A DNA stretch of 64,000 nt from Odontocerum albicorne (lineage: Eukaryota; Arthropoda; Insecta; Trichoptera; Odontoceridae). Shown here piece after piece: positions 1 through 11,719 of the stretch. The position numbers were made by a program, and so were the translations under genes. The first letter of the stretch is position 1; each line of letters begins with the position of its first letter. The stretch lies in contig OX463842.1 of the NCBI GenBank assembly GCA_949825065.1, forward strand, positions 35,025,323-35,089,322. The letters run 5' to 3'. The notes under the pieces are model-generated. The model was given only the letters and a program-made list of their open reading frames with translations, ran no database searches and was not told the origin of the DNA.

Positions 1-361
1 ATTGTCTACTTTTACTCAAATTTATTTCCATCAATTTTTTTTACAAACACATTGTTTGCCTATGAGGTTATGCAGAGACGAGTATCAGACATTTCTATTA
101 TGACATGGATTTTTCACATTCTTAACATCCATTCACCGTTTCATACTTCCTCATTTGTTTCTCTGCATCTTGACCCCTATTCTTCCTGTTGAGTACAAAG
201 ATTTTTAATAATATTCTTTGATTTTTGAAAACATTGAAAAAAAATCGGATTTGAATTTTAAAAAGTGGTTGAATACGAAAAAAATGTTTGACATTTCTTA
301 TTTTATATACGAGTTAATACTTTATACGCGAGTACATACGTACCAGTTAAGTAAGAGAAAT
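1..361. other. AT-rich DNA, no gene seen
   Basis: Short interrupted reading frames and T/A runs only. I see no splice-site and coding combination, transposon end or RNA-like fold here. Confidence 0.6.
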
Positions 362-722
362 TATACGAGGGTGGTCCAAAAAAAGGTTTATGACGGTCTT
401 GAGTCTAGTCTCATGCTGTGTGGTACACATACCCAGAATTGGTTGTTTGTACCATCTAGCGGCACAGGAGTGCAAAAACACTGTAGCCAAAGGGATGGCC
501 AGTGCAGAAAGACTATATCTAAAGGGGTGACACATTCGTGACGGTGAGACGCGATCGTGAAAAAATGAGCATCAATCCAAAAGAGCCCTCAGCATCGAGT
601 CGTCAGATGGTGTTAGGAAGAGTGTGCTCACACTGCGGTAGGGCACGCGGATTCGGAATTGGACTCTTAAAGCTACCTTAGAGTGTACAAGGTGGAGTGA
701 CAGCCATACTTCTCTGCGAGGA
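362..722. other. GC-richer unrecognised block
   Basis: This block has a clearly more balanced base composition than its flanks. It begins with GAGGGTGGTCCAAAAA, a style of sequence seen at the ends of Tc1/mariner elements. The reading frame through it stops at 541, and neither strand gives a protein I recognise. It may be an old transposon fragment, but no matching second end was found. Confidence 0.25.
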
Positions 723-1209
723 ATTGCCTAATTAAAAAATATACGTATATGTATATGTACAAACACTCACTTTGTCGATGCTACAAGACATGGAAGCTTA
801 TGGCTAGTCTCACAACACTCCTTTAGGTATTTAATCTGAGAATGTCTACCAGTTACAGCAACCTACCGCGCCTGAATCCCGAAATACCTTATTCTTATAC
901 CCCCTGACTTGTCTACTTCAGAGATGTTTTACAAATCCTAGTAAGTAAGACAGTAAAAAAAAATTACAACTCATAATCGAATATTTAACGGACATAGTTA
1001 TAAGTAGTATGTAGGTGTTAATTATTTCTAAGATCTCATATATTAAGATTGAATAAATAAAATAAAATGATATGTAGGAAAATAAGTTTAAATAAGTTCA
1101 TAAATTATAACATATAATTAAGATTAGTTAAGTAATAAATTTGTATATAGGTATAGCCTTGACAAATGTTTGTATAGTAATTTACTTGTTTAATAAAAAA
1201 AAAAAAAAA
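723..1209. other. AT-rich DNA, no gene seen
   Basis: Low-complexity AT-rich sequence ending in a run of about 15 A (1194-1208). The run abuts the mariner-like end that follows. No gene or repeat structure is visible. Confidence 0.5.
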
Positions 1210-1400
1210 AGGAATGTCCGGAAAGTAATTTCTTATTATTAGGTCAAATTCAATCGCAAAATGCCATCAAATATTTATAGTTTAGGTATTAGGTAGTTTT
1301 TTATATTTTTCGGTATCTCAGTAGCCTCCAGAGTTGAAGAACATTGGTTATACTCGATCAAAGCCTTCATTTGGTCGTCGTCAGTGTCGTATCAGCATTA
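1210..1400 (-). pseudogene. Degenerate mariner-like element fragment
   Basis: The left edge, TGTCCGGAAAGTAATT at about 1214, resembles the inverted ends of mariner elements. About 110-190 bases further on, the minus strand reads DTDDDQMKALIE followed by a degenerate helix-turn-helix-like stretch. That resembles the 'DNDQLKAIIE' region early in mariner transposases; compare DNEELKAIVE in the intact copy at 3034-4053. The rest of the transposase, including the catalytic part, is absent. This is an internally deleted relic, assigned from these two short matches only. Confidence 0.45.
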
Positions 1401-2842
1401 CGGATTTTTTTAAACCACATTTGACACACACGATCATTTAATGTCACACGTGTCCCCATACACTGTACACCTTTATTTTTATGTGTATCGCATTTTTTTC
1501 CTTTGCAGTAGTAAAAAAGCAACATAATTGAAAACACAATCACTTTTTTTTTCATCTTCAAAATGACCACACAAAACCATTCAATTTATTGATTTGGGTA
1601 AATAACGGCTGGAAAACATTTGACAATAATATATCATATATTCTACCCGTTTATAATGAAGGTATTAAGGGAAATTATATCCTAACGACATATATCCGAG
1701 ATATACAAAAACCATTCTCCTGACAACATATTACTATTAATACACGTAAAGGACAATGTTCTTTGTAAGTTACGTGGCTGCGCGGCTCGTCAAGTGTTGC
1801 TGTTTACTAAATCTTCTCCCATTAGTTAATTTAAAAATGAGGCACATATGGTAGGCAGATTAATAGGAAACTAGTGACTTTACTTTATTTAAAACACAAA
1901 TAAAAAAAAAACCAGCAGGGTTTGTCGATTCTTTCTGATCTGCTGGCAAACAATATCACATTTTTTAATTATTGATAGAGCGGTATTATTTGAGGTAAAC
2001 TAAATACATATTTATCCTTTCACCAAATTTTTAGATATTTTTTTATGAGTTTGTCCATAAAGCTTATTTGGTATTTTCAAAAGTGTCGATTTACAACAAT
2101 AATGTATACCTTAATCAATACGCTGACTTTATATTTGAGATCTGATTTAAAATTTGAGATACACAAGTTAGCATTATTCTAGTCGGAAAAATCCAGTAAA
2201 ATTTTTTTTCCGATCAAAATTTTATTAACCACAGCTGATGAAAAATTGGATTAAAATTGGAACGAGGTTAAAATTTGTGGAACTTAAACATTAAAGTTAA
2301 TGAAATGATTGAATTTGATTTTAAATGTGACATTTTCCAATTATAACGCTTCCTGGTATCATATATTTACTATTCGTGCATACTAGTACTTGAAAGTGAT
2401 TAAAAAATTATCAACATGATTTTATATTCCGTAAAAAAATATATATTTTTCAGCTTCAATTTAATTGTTTGATTACATGAAAAAAATATAGGATATTGTT
2501 TTCAAGTTGGCACCGACCGTGGATATAATAAATTAGTGTACTCGTATATATTTTTGAGGAAAAACATTTTCTTTTTTGTTGTATTGTAACCTTTACTAAA
2601 TACAAAAATGATAGTTGAAGTAGGAATTAATTTTATTATTTTACTGGTGTAAAGTGCGTCTTAAATTCTCCATTAGCGATTTGTTTTTTTTTTAAATAAT
2701 CTGACCACAGATGGCTTTGATAATTTAATACCTGTTAGTAAAGAAATCTTTTAATCTGAATAAATTTAGATCTGTACAAAATTGTATCTTTCGACGAATA
2801 TATATGATTGAGTATCTACGTCTATATGTTATTGATAATGAA
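1401..2842. other. AT-rich DNA, no gene seen
   Basis: Stretch of AT-rich sequence before the mariner insertion. Open frames are short and of simple composition. Nothing else is supported. Confidence 0.6.
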
Positions 2843-2844
2843 TA

Positions 2845-2875
2845 TTAGGTCCTTACATATGAAATTGGCGTTTTG
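2845..2875 (+). repeat. Left terminal inverted repeat of mariner
   Basis: 31 bp, identical to the reverse complement of 4101-4131. It is the expected transposase binding site. Identity between the arms stops at 2876. Confidence 0.95.
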
Positions 2876-3033
2876 CCGTACTGGCAACTTTGATCTCAAA
2901 TATCTTCTCTTTGGCTAGGAATACCAAATTCAAATTTATACAGCTATTTACTCAAGTATTTGTGTTTCGAAAATTATAATTCATTTGTTTTTTCCTCAAT
3001 TGTTTTTTTTCTTTGCGTCACTCAGTTTACAAA

Positions 3034-4053
3034 ATGGAAAACTTGAAATATCGCGTTATTTACGAGTACGAGTTCCACCGTGGCACCAGTGCTGCAGAAA
3101 CGGCTCGAAGGATTAATGATGTATATGGCGACGGTGCCGCAAAAGAAAACACAGTGCGTTTTTGGTTCCAACGTTTTCGTTCTGGAAATTTCGACCTGCA
3201 TAACAAGCCCCGTGGACGGCCGGAGACCAAAGTTGATAATGAAGAATTGAAGGCTATTGTGGAAGCGGATCCATCGCAAACCACGTCCGAGTTAGCTGCA
3301 GGCTGCGGTGTTAGTGATAAAACTGTTTTAATCCACTTGAAGCAAATTGGGAAGGTGAAAAAGCTTGAAAGGTGGGTACCTCACGAATTGAGTGAAGCAA
3401 ATCAACAAACGCGCGTTGACTGCTGCGTTGCATTACTCAACCGGCACAATAATGAAGGGATTTTGAATCGAATCATTACCTGTGATGAAAAGTGGATCCT
3501 GTATGATAATCGGAAGCGCTCATCGCAATGGCTGAACCCTGCCGAACTAGCCAAACCATGCCCCAAGCCAAAATTGACTCCAAAAAAGTTACTTGTGAGC
3601 GTTTGGTGGACTAGTGCTGGTGTCGTTCACTACAGCTTTCTTAAATCTGGCCAGACGATTACGGCAGATGTCTATTGTCAGCAACTGCAAACCATGATGG
3701 AAAAGCTAGCTGCTAAACAACCGAGGCTGGTTAATCGCTCTAGGCCACTGCTGCTTCATGATAACGCTAGACCACACACTGCACAACAGACGGCTACCAA
3801 ATTAGAAGAGCTTCAATTGGAATGTCTAAGACATCCACCGTACTCTCCGGACCTTGCCCCAACAGATTACTATTTTTTTCGAAATTTGGATAACTTCTTG
3901 CAAGGGAAAAAATTCAACTCCGATGGGGCAGTCCAAACCGACTTCAAAGATTTTATTGATTCCCGTCCGAATAGTTTTTTTAGTAAAGGGATCGATGAAC
4001 TACCTATGAGATGGCAAAAGTGCATAGATAGCAATGGTACATACTTTGATTAA
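3034..4053 (+). CDS. Mariner transposase, DD34D, intact
   Basis: This 339-aa protein would cut the element out and insert it at TA sites in the nucleus. The N-terminal region (about 1-115) carries the two helix-turn-helix DNA-binding units. WVPHEL at 114-119 is the conserved linker motif. The catalytic region has TCDEKW (D151), HDNARPH (D243) and YSPDLAPTD (D278), with 34 residues between the second and third aspartates. All the landmarks are present and no stop or frameshift is seen. The ATG at 3034 is chosen because it gives the usual start MENLKYR and the usual family length of about 340-350 aa. The frame could be opened 21 bases upstream only from a TTG. The gene lies 158 bp inside the left inverted end. 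A host-domesticated role is unlikely because the inverted ends are intact. Confidence 0.95.
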   Translation: MENLKYRVIYEYEFHRGTSAAETARRINDVYGDGAAKENTVRFWFQRFRSGNFDLHNKPRGRPETKVDNEELKAIVEADPSQTTSELAAGCGVSDKTVLIHLKQIGKVKKLERWVPHELSEANQQTRVDCCVALLNRHNNEGILNRIITCDEKWILYDNRKRSSQWLNPAELAKPCPKPKLTPKKLLVSVWWTSAGVVHYSFLKSGQTITADVYCQQLQTMMEKLAAKQPRLVNRSRPLLLHDNARPHTAQQTATKLEELQLECLRHPPYSPDLAPTDYYFFRNLDNFLQGKKFNSDGAVQTDFKDFIDSRPNSFFSKGIDELPMRWQKCIDSNGTYFD

Positions 4054-4100
4054 ATAAATATATTATATTAAAAAAAAATCAACTTTATGTTCCTCCCAAA

Positions 4101-4131
4101 CAAAACGCCAATTTCATATGTAAGGACCTAA
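4101..4131 (-). repeat. Right terminal inverted repeat of mariner
   Basis: Exact 31-bp reverse complement of 2845-2875, followed by the TA duplication at 4132-4133. Confidence 0.95.
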
Positions 4132-4133
4132 TA

Positions 4134-7100
4134 TTTGAATAAATTCTGGCATTTGATTAGAAAATAATCTCTTGAAAATGCTTTTTTATATGCCTCGAAC
4201 GTTATTTGAAAAAATACTATATAATTATATATTTCCTTGTGTTTTTTTTAATATACTCCTTAGGTGAAGAAAGACGTGGGCTGAAAAACATATGTTATGT
4301 CCCCGGTTGGTTTTTTTACACTTAGGTGATGCTTTGAAATCGTCTGATTAAAAAAAAACTTCTGATCATATGAAACTTTAGTATATTAATTTGCACATTT
4401 TTTATTATGTTGCTTGGTTTTTGCTAATGTACTTTTTTCCACTGAACGAAATAAAGATGTTTTGCAATATCTAACAGCCCAGTTTTAATAAAATCATTTA
4501 AAAATAAATTCATTGAAAACTGTTGAGATACCAAAGAAGAAAAGTAATCCTACTTAATACTGACTACATGAAAATACGGACAGTTTGAAATTCATACGTA
4601 TTACGTAATCCAACATGCACCTTGGTGCTTTTCACTATATTCTGCGACTCTGTCTGCATTTGTATATGGTATACACGTTAACGGAAATGTAATATAGGTT
4701 TGGAAAAGGGAAAATTTCGATACTGGTCTTTGAATTTGATCAAAATATCGTTCGGTATTCAAATGATTCGACGTCATTCCAGAAATCTCCAACTCAGCGG
4801 ACCGCCTCTGAATTATTCATAAGCTTATCCATGGACTGTCATTGAGATATTTCAAAATTGCAACTGAGACATTGCTATATTTCTTCAGTATGTGCCTTCT
4901 TGTTTTCTGCATTATCTAAGTTTGTTCAGAGTAAAAACATTTTTTACGAACAGGGATTGAATTATCAAAACAATCTGTGATTAGATTATTTAAAAAATAA
5001 TTATAACCGCTGATTGAGAATTTAAAATGCATTTTATTACCAGTAAAATAATACAATGAATTCTTATTTTAACTGCCATTTTTGTGCATTTATTATTTGA
5101 TGAAATCTTTTTTTTTTAATTTTGTTGCGAATTTTTTGAATAACGTTAAAAAATCAACATTCACAAAAACAAACATTATTTTAATTTCGAAGAATTACGT
5201 ATTTTTCGGAAAACTTTTGCTTACATGAATTTATTGAAATCCTTTTTTCAATATGTTCTACTTTTTTAAAAGTACATTTTAATATTCTAATTAATTGGCC
5301 GTTTTTTTAATTTTTGTGAAGAAAAAATATTTTTTAAATTTACTTAGAAAGAATCGTATACATCCTGCAAATTCAGTTTAATATCACTCAGTCCTGTACT
5401 TCGTGAGTCTGAGGACTTCTGATTTGAATAATATTGAAATGCATATGAGCCATTAATTTAAAGTGCTCTATAAACAACTTTATATGTTTTATTCACTAGA
5501 ACACTATTTCATTACTTTTGGCAATTCAATTTTAGGACTCGCTTTTATTGGTGTTTGTTGTGCTTGTTTTATCACTTTGAATCTTAATCAGCGAGTTCAA
5601 TGGAAATATTCCTAGAAGTTAATTGCCAGATAAGGTGGTCTAGTCCTTTGTTATTTATGTTACATACTTAAGATCACTGTTACGTCAATAGTTAAAGTAC
5701 ATGCCATGAATATGGACGTTTTTGAGACACACACAGAATATACAAATATACATTGAATTTGATGTTCCAAAGGACTTAACTCCAAAAGAATCACAACGAA
5801 ATTTATTTATTAATTGACACTTTCATCGTTTCAATTTAACTAGTGAATGTTTTGCTTAAGAACCATTTCTTCTTATCAACCAGTTTTTGCTCCACAATTA
5901 TTATTGGTATCGATAACTATGTAATTAATGCATGAAAATAATATTAAAAAAAAATATATATATCTTAAGGAAAATATTAATTAGGAGATAAATAATACGA
6001 GAATTAAGGAAGTGGAATATTTTGAGATAAGTGATGCTTATTTAGCTTTTAGATAAGGATGGAGCACATTTGACTGAGCCAAGAAAATCGTTCCTAAGAC
6101 GAGCCGAGTGAACCGTTCAAGATAATCAGAAGGGCAGTCTATGCTCAGAAAATAACTTGGATTTGTTTAACTTTCCAATGAGGGTAGACATAACTTGAAG
6201 ATTCCTTCTTTGTCTTATTTTAAGTCATTGGAGTATGAAACGATATTCGGAGTTATGATCATAATTCTTTAAAAGAAAAATTAACCATATCCAAGCGATT
6301 TGAAGCCTCTTAAGCCAGCCCAACTACTCCTCACAAGCATCAAGATAACAAACATTCTCACAGTCAATTAAGGACAAGAAGATATTTTTAACCAGCAAGA
6401 TTCTGCTTTGAACAAGGATAACGTTGAATTTATAATAATTTATAATAACAAATAACGTTGAATTTATACCAGGATCAGAGCTAGACGATTAGCGTTGATT
6501 AACCACGGCTACAAAGCTGATAAATACTCGTAGATCTATATAATATATTGTGTTAGTCAGTCCAGTTGGTCAATTTAGATAATGCATCTAGACACAAACG
6601 TGGAGAGTATATGCAGAGGCTGGAAGCAAAGAACATAATATATCAGGAGAAGAACGACATCATTGTGCTAAGATTTTCGATGTTATATACTCGTATGCTC
6701 ATCGAAAAGAAGAATATAAGTTACGTAGCCCTTTTTAATAATCGAAATTGATCCAAGTATGATTACCCTACGACCGAAAACATACAATCACAAACACGGT
6801 CCGTAAAAATTGTTTTATTTTTTATACAATAATTATGATATTCAATACCACTTATACCTCAAAACTTTATAATATCAACTTGCATTCTTGCTTTTTGCTA
6901 TCTCGGCAGTAAAACATGTGATCTTTCTTTTTTTTGAGAATATGTTCTGTAATATTATTTAACTAATTCATACAATGTCATCAAAGCATTAATAGCATAA
7001 GATTGGATTGGAACGCTCCACTAAATGTTTCGATCAATGAAAAATTTGCCATAGGAAAACGCCTACAGGGCTTATTCTAAAAAGTCGATGAGAGTAGCTT

Positions 7101-8634
7101 ATAACGAGACACGTTAAGAAACCCTTTTCATAAGAACGAGTGTACTTAAAAGTGATGCATTTTTATACTTAATTGCTCTCGACACACTCTCGTTTATCTA
7201 CGAGCACCAAAATTGCCTTAATTTAACAAATAATACACATAAATGTAGCGCCGCTTCATTTCGACTTTCAGAAGGGGTCCTAGATTGAATGTAGTGCCTA
7301 CCCACTGTACATCGTCTGGCGCACAATGGATTGAATAAAATCCTCCCCTAGGCATAAAAAATAAACTGAAAACCCCTTTTTTTATTCTAAAACATAAACT
7401 ACACTTTAGAGATATTAATCCCGATGAATTTTTTTTCTATAGGTATGTTTATCAATTTTCTTCGTTAGATTGCTTTGGTAATACGATTACTCGAAAAAAC
7501 GAGATGAAAGAAAATACTTCAAAAGCAATATTGCGTAGTTCAGATATTAGTGTTTCCCAAGCGGTAACTGGAGAAACTGAAAGATAGCATAAGAAATATC
7601 CGTACCCTGAAACGTATGAAAAAGAAGATGATGTATAATTGGGAAAATAAAGGTAAAAACAATGGAATTCGCACTCGGATAGGATGGATGCTTCAGGGAT
7701 CTCCCATATTGAGTAGGACGGAAGATCTCTTAGATCTCGTTTTTGTAGAATACCACCTAAAATATGAAAAGACAGCTGAGAGTAAATGTCTCGAGAAAGA
7801 GACAATACATTCCCAATGAACATATCCTGGTTAGAATAAGATCAGTATGGAAAAAATAAAATAAAATAATGTAATTTTATGACTAATTCTATAAACGTTG
7901 CGTCGTACAGTAAATATTATTTAATTTATTCCATGAATAATATAAATTTAATGGACAAATAAGGGTTGACCCAACGGTGGAGTTGAGACTCAAATCATCA
8001 ACGTATAGAAGCTGTATAAATTGACACCAGACGCTGTAATCTGTTTCGAGAAAATGTCATATGATAACCGCGATCAGAAGCATGCAATAATGCATCATGT
8101 GGCGACCTGAATTTATTCAGCGATTTCAAAAGAACTTATCTTGTCACAATTTGATTTGATGGATGATGGTTTGGAGGATTTTTCTGGGTGGTTCCGAGAT
8201 TTTTTATTGGCTGATTTGAAGAATTTTTACCAATAAATGTTTGGTTTAATAAAAATACATTTTTTGGTTAGATGATGTCAATACGTATAACTGGAACAGT
8301 GAAGTTAGCTTTTAAGTTCAATTATTTTATCAAGATGTTTAAATAGTTAGGAATATGGTAGGTTTTGGCTCTCATGCAGTGACCTTTGCCTAGCTAGTCT
8401 TTAAGACTTTAACATAAATTATTCGTTAGTTTTTAATTTTTTCTTTAAAATACACAATTCCATAACACAGTTTTTCTGTCATCCTTTAAAGCCTAGCATT
8501 AATTCCCAATTCCTCATTTGTAACAATCACTCTAATGACCTATTACTATCACTAAATTACATCACTTTTTGTTTAAAGAACCTCCTGATTGGAGAGTCCT
8601 GTTTAAATTAAGGCTGATGTGTTGAGTAATATAA
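4134..8634. other. 4.5 kb AT-rich DNA, no gene supported
   Basis: Contains many homopolymer runs and short frames. The longest frame, 7452-7823 on the minus strand (123 codons), overlaps a plus-strand frame and matches no family I know. No terminal repeats or recognisable retroelement motifs were found. Two copies of the enriched word TACTCGTA lie near 6524 and 6688. Confidence 0.5.
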
Positions 8635-8720
8635 CGATCACTTTGAGATGGTTTAGGTATGTAGAATGAATGAATACCCCTAAAGGGAAATGGCGTGATG
8701 GTATTTATGTATATAAAATA
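8635..8720 (+). pseudogene. Scrap of LINE reverse transcriptase C-terminus
   Basis: The frame reads TLRWFRYVE followed shortly by PKGKWRDG. The first resembles the 'TLRWFGHVERM' block after the polymerase domain of some non-LTR retrotransposons. The second matches the end of the relic at 63560-63990 (minus), where GKWRDG also appears. The roughly 80 codons between the two blocks in the longer copy are missing here, so this is an internally deleted remnant. Confidence 0.5.
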
Positions 8721-8899
8721 TTACATACATATTACGAAACGCATATTACTATACTACTCGTATAAGACATTTTCTAATTCAGGAGAGAAATGCTTATTGT
8801 TCTTAGCCCAAAAGTGCTTTTAAATGAACATTCAGCTAAAAATATTTTTACGATTTACTTTGAGTACATTTTCGCCTGAAAGAGAAATTTTTGTCTTAA

Positions 8900-8915
8900 C
8901 CCTTAGAGATCGGCT
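8900..8915 (+). repeat. Left end of piggyBac-like element
   Basis: CCCTTAGAGATCGGCT directly after TTAA. It pairs with the reverse complement of 11700-11715 with three mismatches. Confidence 0.85.
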
Positions 8916-9400
8916 AAGATTTACGCGAAGTACTCCCTCAGACCGGCGAGAATTTTAAACATTGGAACGCACTTATAAACAATTTAATTACTCTTCACAC
9001 AAAATGAATAAATAAACCAAATAAACAGCATATTATAGTCAAATGGTGTACATTTGTGTTAGTATAAAAATAATCAGAGTTTTTTGTTTCATATTGACTT
9101 TAAAATAATAAATAAAAATATATTACCGTGAGAATGGAGCTGCCACTTAAGTAAATCACTTGTGGGATTTTTTATTATAAGGTCTATCGTAAACATTTAG
9201 TCATCCACATCGAGAATGTACTTTTGAACATGATCTCCAAATACAAAAATTATCGTTATCCGAAAGAATCATAGTAATAATTAAATTTAATGGAAGGTCT
9301 AAAGAAATATCTCGGCACAAACACACATACTCGCGCAACTGTTCGTCGGCATATGGATAGGGTGTCCATGAATTAGTATTGCATATGTAACTTTTAAAAC

Positions 9401-11131
9401 TCAAAACTTTTGAATTGTGTGATATGCCTTAAAACAAGTATTTGGACATAAGGCAACTTCGCAGTCACTACACCAATAACGAGTTTGAACACGTTTCTGA
9501 GGCTGCCGCGTAGTATTTTTACATACAAAACACCGCCGATAAACCGATTGTCTCTTAGAATTGATAGTTTGTGGAATGTCTGATAAAAAATGTCGTGCAC
9601 TTAGTCTAAGAGGATGGTCACCACTTTGTTTGGATTTAGGTGTTGACTCCGGATGATGATATTTTTGTAGAAGTTGTCGAACAACTTCTAATTGGAAGTC
9701 TGTTAGGCTCACGTCTTTTTTTGTCTTAAACTTAAACATCGCGTGAGCATTTATTAATACCACGTCAATTGTACGAAACGCGATCTTTTTGTACCACTTA
9801 TTGGTTTTACGGACGCACTCTACAAACGTGATCATCATATCTGACCTGTCTACGGAGCCCGTGTGTTTGTTGTAACTAACTACACACGATGGTTTCACAA
9901 TAGCGGCTTTTGTTTTGTAATCTACTTTGCCGGTTTCTATTGGTGACGCATCTTCTGCAGTTGTCAACATGTGCACATCTCTCTTGTCGTGCCATTTTAC
10001 AGCAAGTAGACATCCAGAAGTCATTGATGATGTTTCACCTTTCTGCACGATTCCAAATTTTGGCAGGTACTTCCTAGTTTTTTTTACTGTTCCACAGGCG
10101 TTGGTTTTTTGATCGTGCAAATACTTAAATAAAGCTGGACTTGAGTACCAGTTATCCGTATAAACAGTATGCCCTTTACACAAATATTCCGATAGTAGGG
10201 ACACAACCACTTTTCCCGAAACCCCCATATCCTTGGATAATTGTTCGTCTATATTACTTACGGGTATTTCGGTTTTTGCTCCACAATAAATAATTAATTT
10301 TAAAACTAAACCGGTTTCACAATCGCACAGAACAAAGAGTTTGATTCCAAATTTGTGCCTTTTTGCCGGCAAATACTGTTTTATTCGTAACCTACCTTTG
10401 AATAATACTAGTGACTCATCGATACACAAATTTTTAAAAGGATAAAAAAAAATCTTAAAATTTTCACACACCGAATCGACAAAGTCTCTTATTTTATATA
10501 GAATATCGTCTTTTGGCTGTTTGCAACTATCGGAAAAATGTAGCATACTTAGAATAGACAAATATCTATCTCGTGACATTGTCTCGCCAAAAATTGGTGA
10601 CGATATTAATTTGTCCTTTGTCCAATATTGCCTGATCCTGCTTTTTTTGCTCCGAACCATAAGCATTGATAAAGCGAAAAATAGATATATTTCATCAGCA
10701 TTCACGGGCTTCCATTCATTCATTTGTGAATGCTGGGAAAATGTTTTTTTTATCTTTAGTTGATCATAATATCTATTCGTTTCTTCAGAAACTTTTCTCA
10801 CTATGTCACTACTCAAAAATAGTTCAAAATAATCTATTTCCCGACTTTCTTCATTGAGATCGCAATTTCTCAATCCAGATTGTTGGTTGAAGTCATGCAA
10901 TACTGGACGAAAGTTAATGCCATTTTGCCACTCAGATGAAATATTGTCTACATTTACGGTTGATGTGGGCTCTGTATTATCTAAAACATTAGAATTGTCA
11001 ATTTCACTATCACTAATTTCTGAAGGATCATCGACGTCCTCAATATTATCTGGTATATAATCTTCGTCGTCACTCATAGAAAAATCAGAATCAATGTCTA
11101 GAATATACTGTTCTATTGCATCGTCATCCAT
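9401..11131 (-). CDS. PiggyBac-type transposase, intact
   Basis: A 576-aa protein expected to excise and insert the surrounding element at TTAA. Residues 1-65 are very acidic, as is common at the start of piggyBac-family proteins. The DDE_Tnp_1_7-type core runs from about 100 to 470. The three expected catalytic aspartates are visible: D238 in CIDES, D326 in YTDNWYSS and D428 in GSVDRSD. The C-terminal tail (about 534-571) is a cysteine-rich zinc-binding domain with C534, C537, C554, C557, C562, C566 and H571, the PHD/RING-like module that reads the element ends. No stop or frameshift interrupts it. The ATG at 11131 opens directly into the acidic segment. Since the inverted ends and TTAA flanks are present, this is a transposon gene and not a domesticated PGBD gene. 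Confidence 0.95.
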   Translation of the reverse strand: MDDDAIEQYILDIDSDFSMSDDEDYIPDNIEDVDDPSEISDSEIDNSNVLDNTEPTSTVNVDNISSEWQNGINFRPVLHDFNQQSGLRNCDLNEESREIDYFELFLSSDIVRKVSEETNRYYDQLKIKKTFSQHSQMNEWKPVNADEIYLFFALSMLMVRSKKSRIRQYWTKDKLISSPIFGETMSRDRYLSILSMLHFSDSCKQPKDDILYKIRDFVDSVCENFKIFFYPFKNLCIDESLVLFKGRLRIKQYLPAKRHKFGIKLFVLCDCETGLVLKLIIYCGAKTEIPVSNIDEQLSKDMGVSGKVVVSLLSEYLCKGHTVYTDNWYSSPALFKYLHDQKTNACGTVKKTRKYLPKFGIVQKGETSSMTSGCLLAVKWHDKRDVHMLTTAEDASPIETGKVDYKTKAAIVKPSCVVSYNKHTGSVDRSDMMITFVECVRKTNKWYKKIAFRTIDVVLINAHAMFKFKTKKDVSLTDFQLEVVRQLLQKYHHPESTPKSKQSGDHPLRLSARHFLSDIPQTINSKRQSVYRRCFVCKNTTRQPQKRVQTRYWCSDCEVALCPNTCFKAYHTIQKF

Positions 11132-11644
11132 CTTTTAAATTATGAAATGGTTCAATAAACAGAAAAATAGTTATACACTCAAACAAAACATCAATGTTCA
11201 CAAACCAGCATTATTATGAATAAAAATCTACACAAATAATAAAATTAAATGAGTTCCCTCACACAAAAAAAAATTGTTTATAAAAAAAAACAAATTACAA
11301 CGAACTCCGAACGTAATGTCTAATAAATAACAATATAACAGTCACCCTAAATAAACATACACTCGAGATCAAGTACGTGTACCGACACAGATAAAACACT
11401 ACCACTTCGCGACTCGGCGGTTATATGACTGTATGAGTAACCGATGGCCGCTATGCGCGAAGTTTTCATGGGACACATCTTACAATAAAATAAAATAATA
11501 TTAAACATTCATATAAGAAGGGTGAAACTTTAATTCCAAATCACAGAAAATATATGAATGTATACGCTACACTTTTTTACTTTTGATCTGTAGTAGTAAA
11601 TTTACATAATAATAAACGTTTTATACAGAGAATATGTGCGAGCT

Positions 11645-11715
11645 GCGGATGTAGCCAGCCGGCGTTTGAGCCCGATTTTATTCGACTTCATATGTAGCCA
11701 GCCGGACTTTAAGGG
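11645..11715 (-). repeat. Subterminal direct repeats and right end of piggyBac-like element
   Basis: ATGTAGCCAGCCGG occurs twice in direct orientation, near 11649 and 11693. The second copy runs into the terminal repeat that ends at 11715. Paired subterminal motifs are common next to piggyBac ends and may be extra transposase contact sites. Confidence 0.7.
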
Positions 11716-11719
11716 TTAA

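Larger units (their letters stand above)
2845..4131 (+). mobile_element. Complete mariner transposon (1,287 bp)
   Basis: The element starts with TTAGGTCCTTACATATG and ends with the exact reverse complement. The inverted ends are 31 bp and perfect. It is flanked by TA on both sides (2843-2844 and 4132-4133), the duplicated target of this superfamily. Its length is usual for mariner elements (about 1.3 kb). The single gene inside, 3034-4053, is uninterrupted. Perfect ends together with an open frame suggest a young, possibly active copy. From memory the protein is closest to the cecropia-type mariners, the group that includes human Hsmar1; this subfamily call was not tested. Confidence 0.95.
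8900..11715 (-). mobile_element. Complete piggyBac-like transposon (2,816 bp)
   Basis: TTAA stands on both sides (8896-8899 and 11716-11719), the diagnostic target duplication of piggyBac elements. The ends are imperfect inverted repeats: CCCTTAGAGATCGGCT on the left and, read inward from the right, CCCTTAAAGTCCGGCT (13 of 16 identical). The single gene, 9401-11131 on the minus strand, is uninterrupted. About 500 bp of non-coding sequence follows the gene and about 580 bp precedes it. The layout is that of an autonomous piggyBac-type element. Confidence 0.93.

Noticed and set aside
7452..7823. Protein-coding gene of 123 codons on the minus strand
   Set aside because: An overlapping plus-strand frame is open, composition is ordinary for the region, and no motif is recognisable.
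9927..10112. Plus-strand small gene
   Set aside because: It is a shadow of the minus-strand piggyBac-like transposase, as are the frames at 10521, 10666 and 10854.
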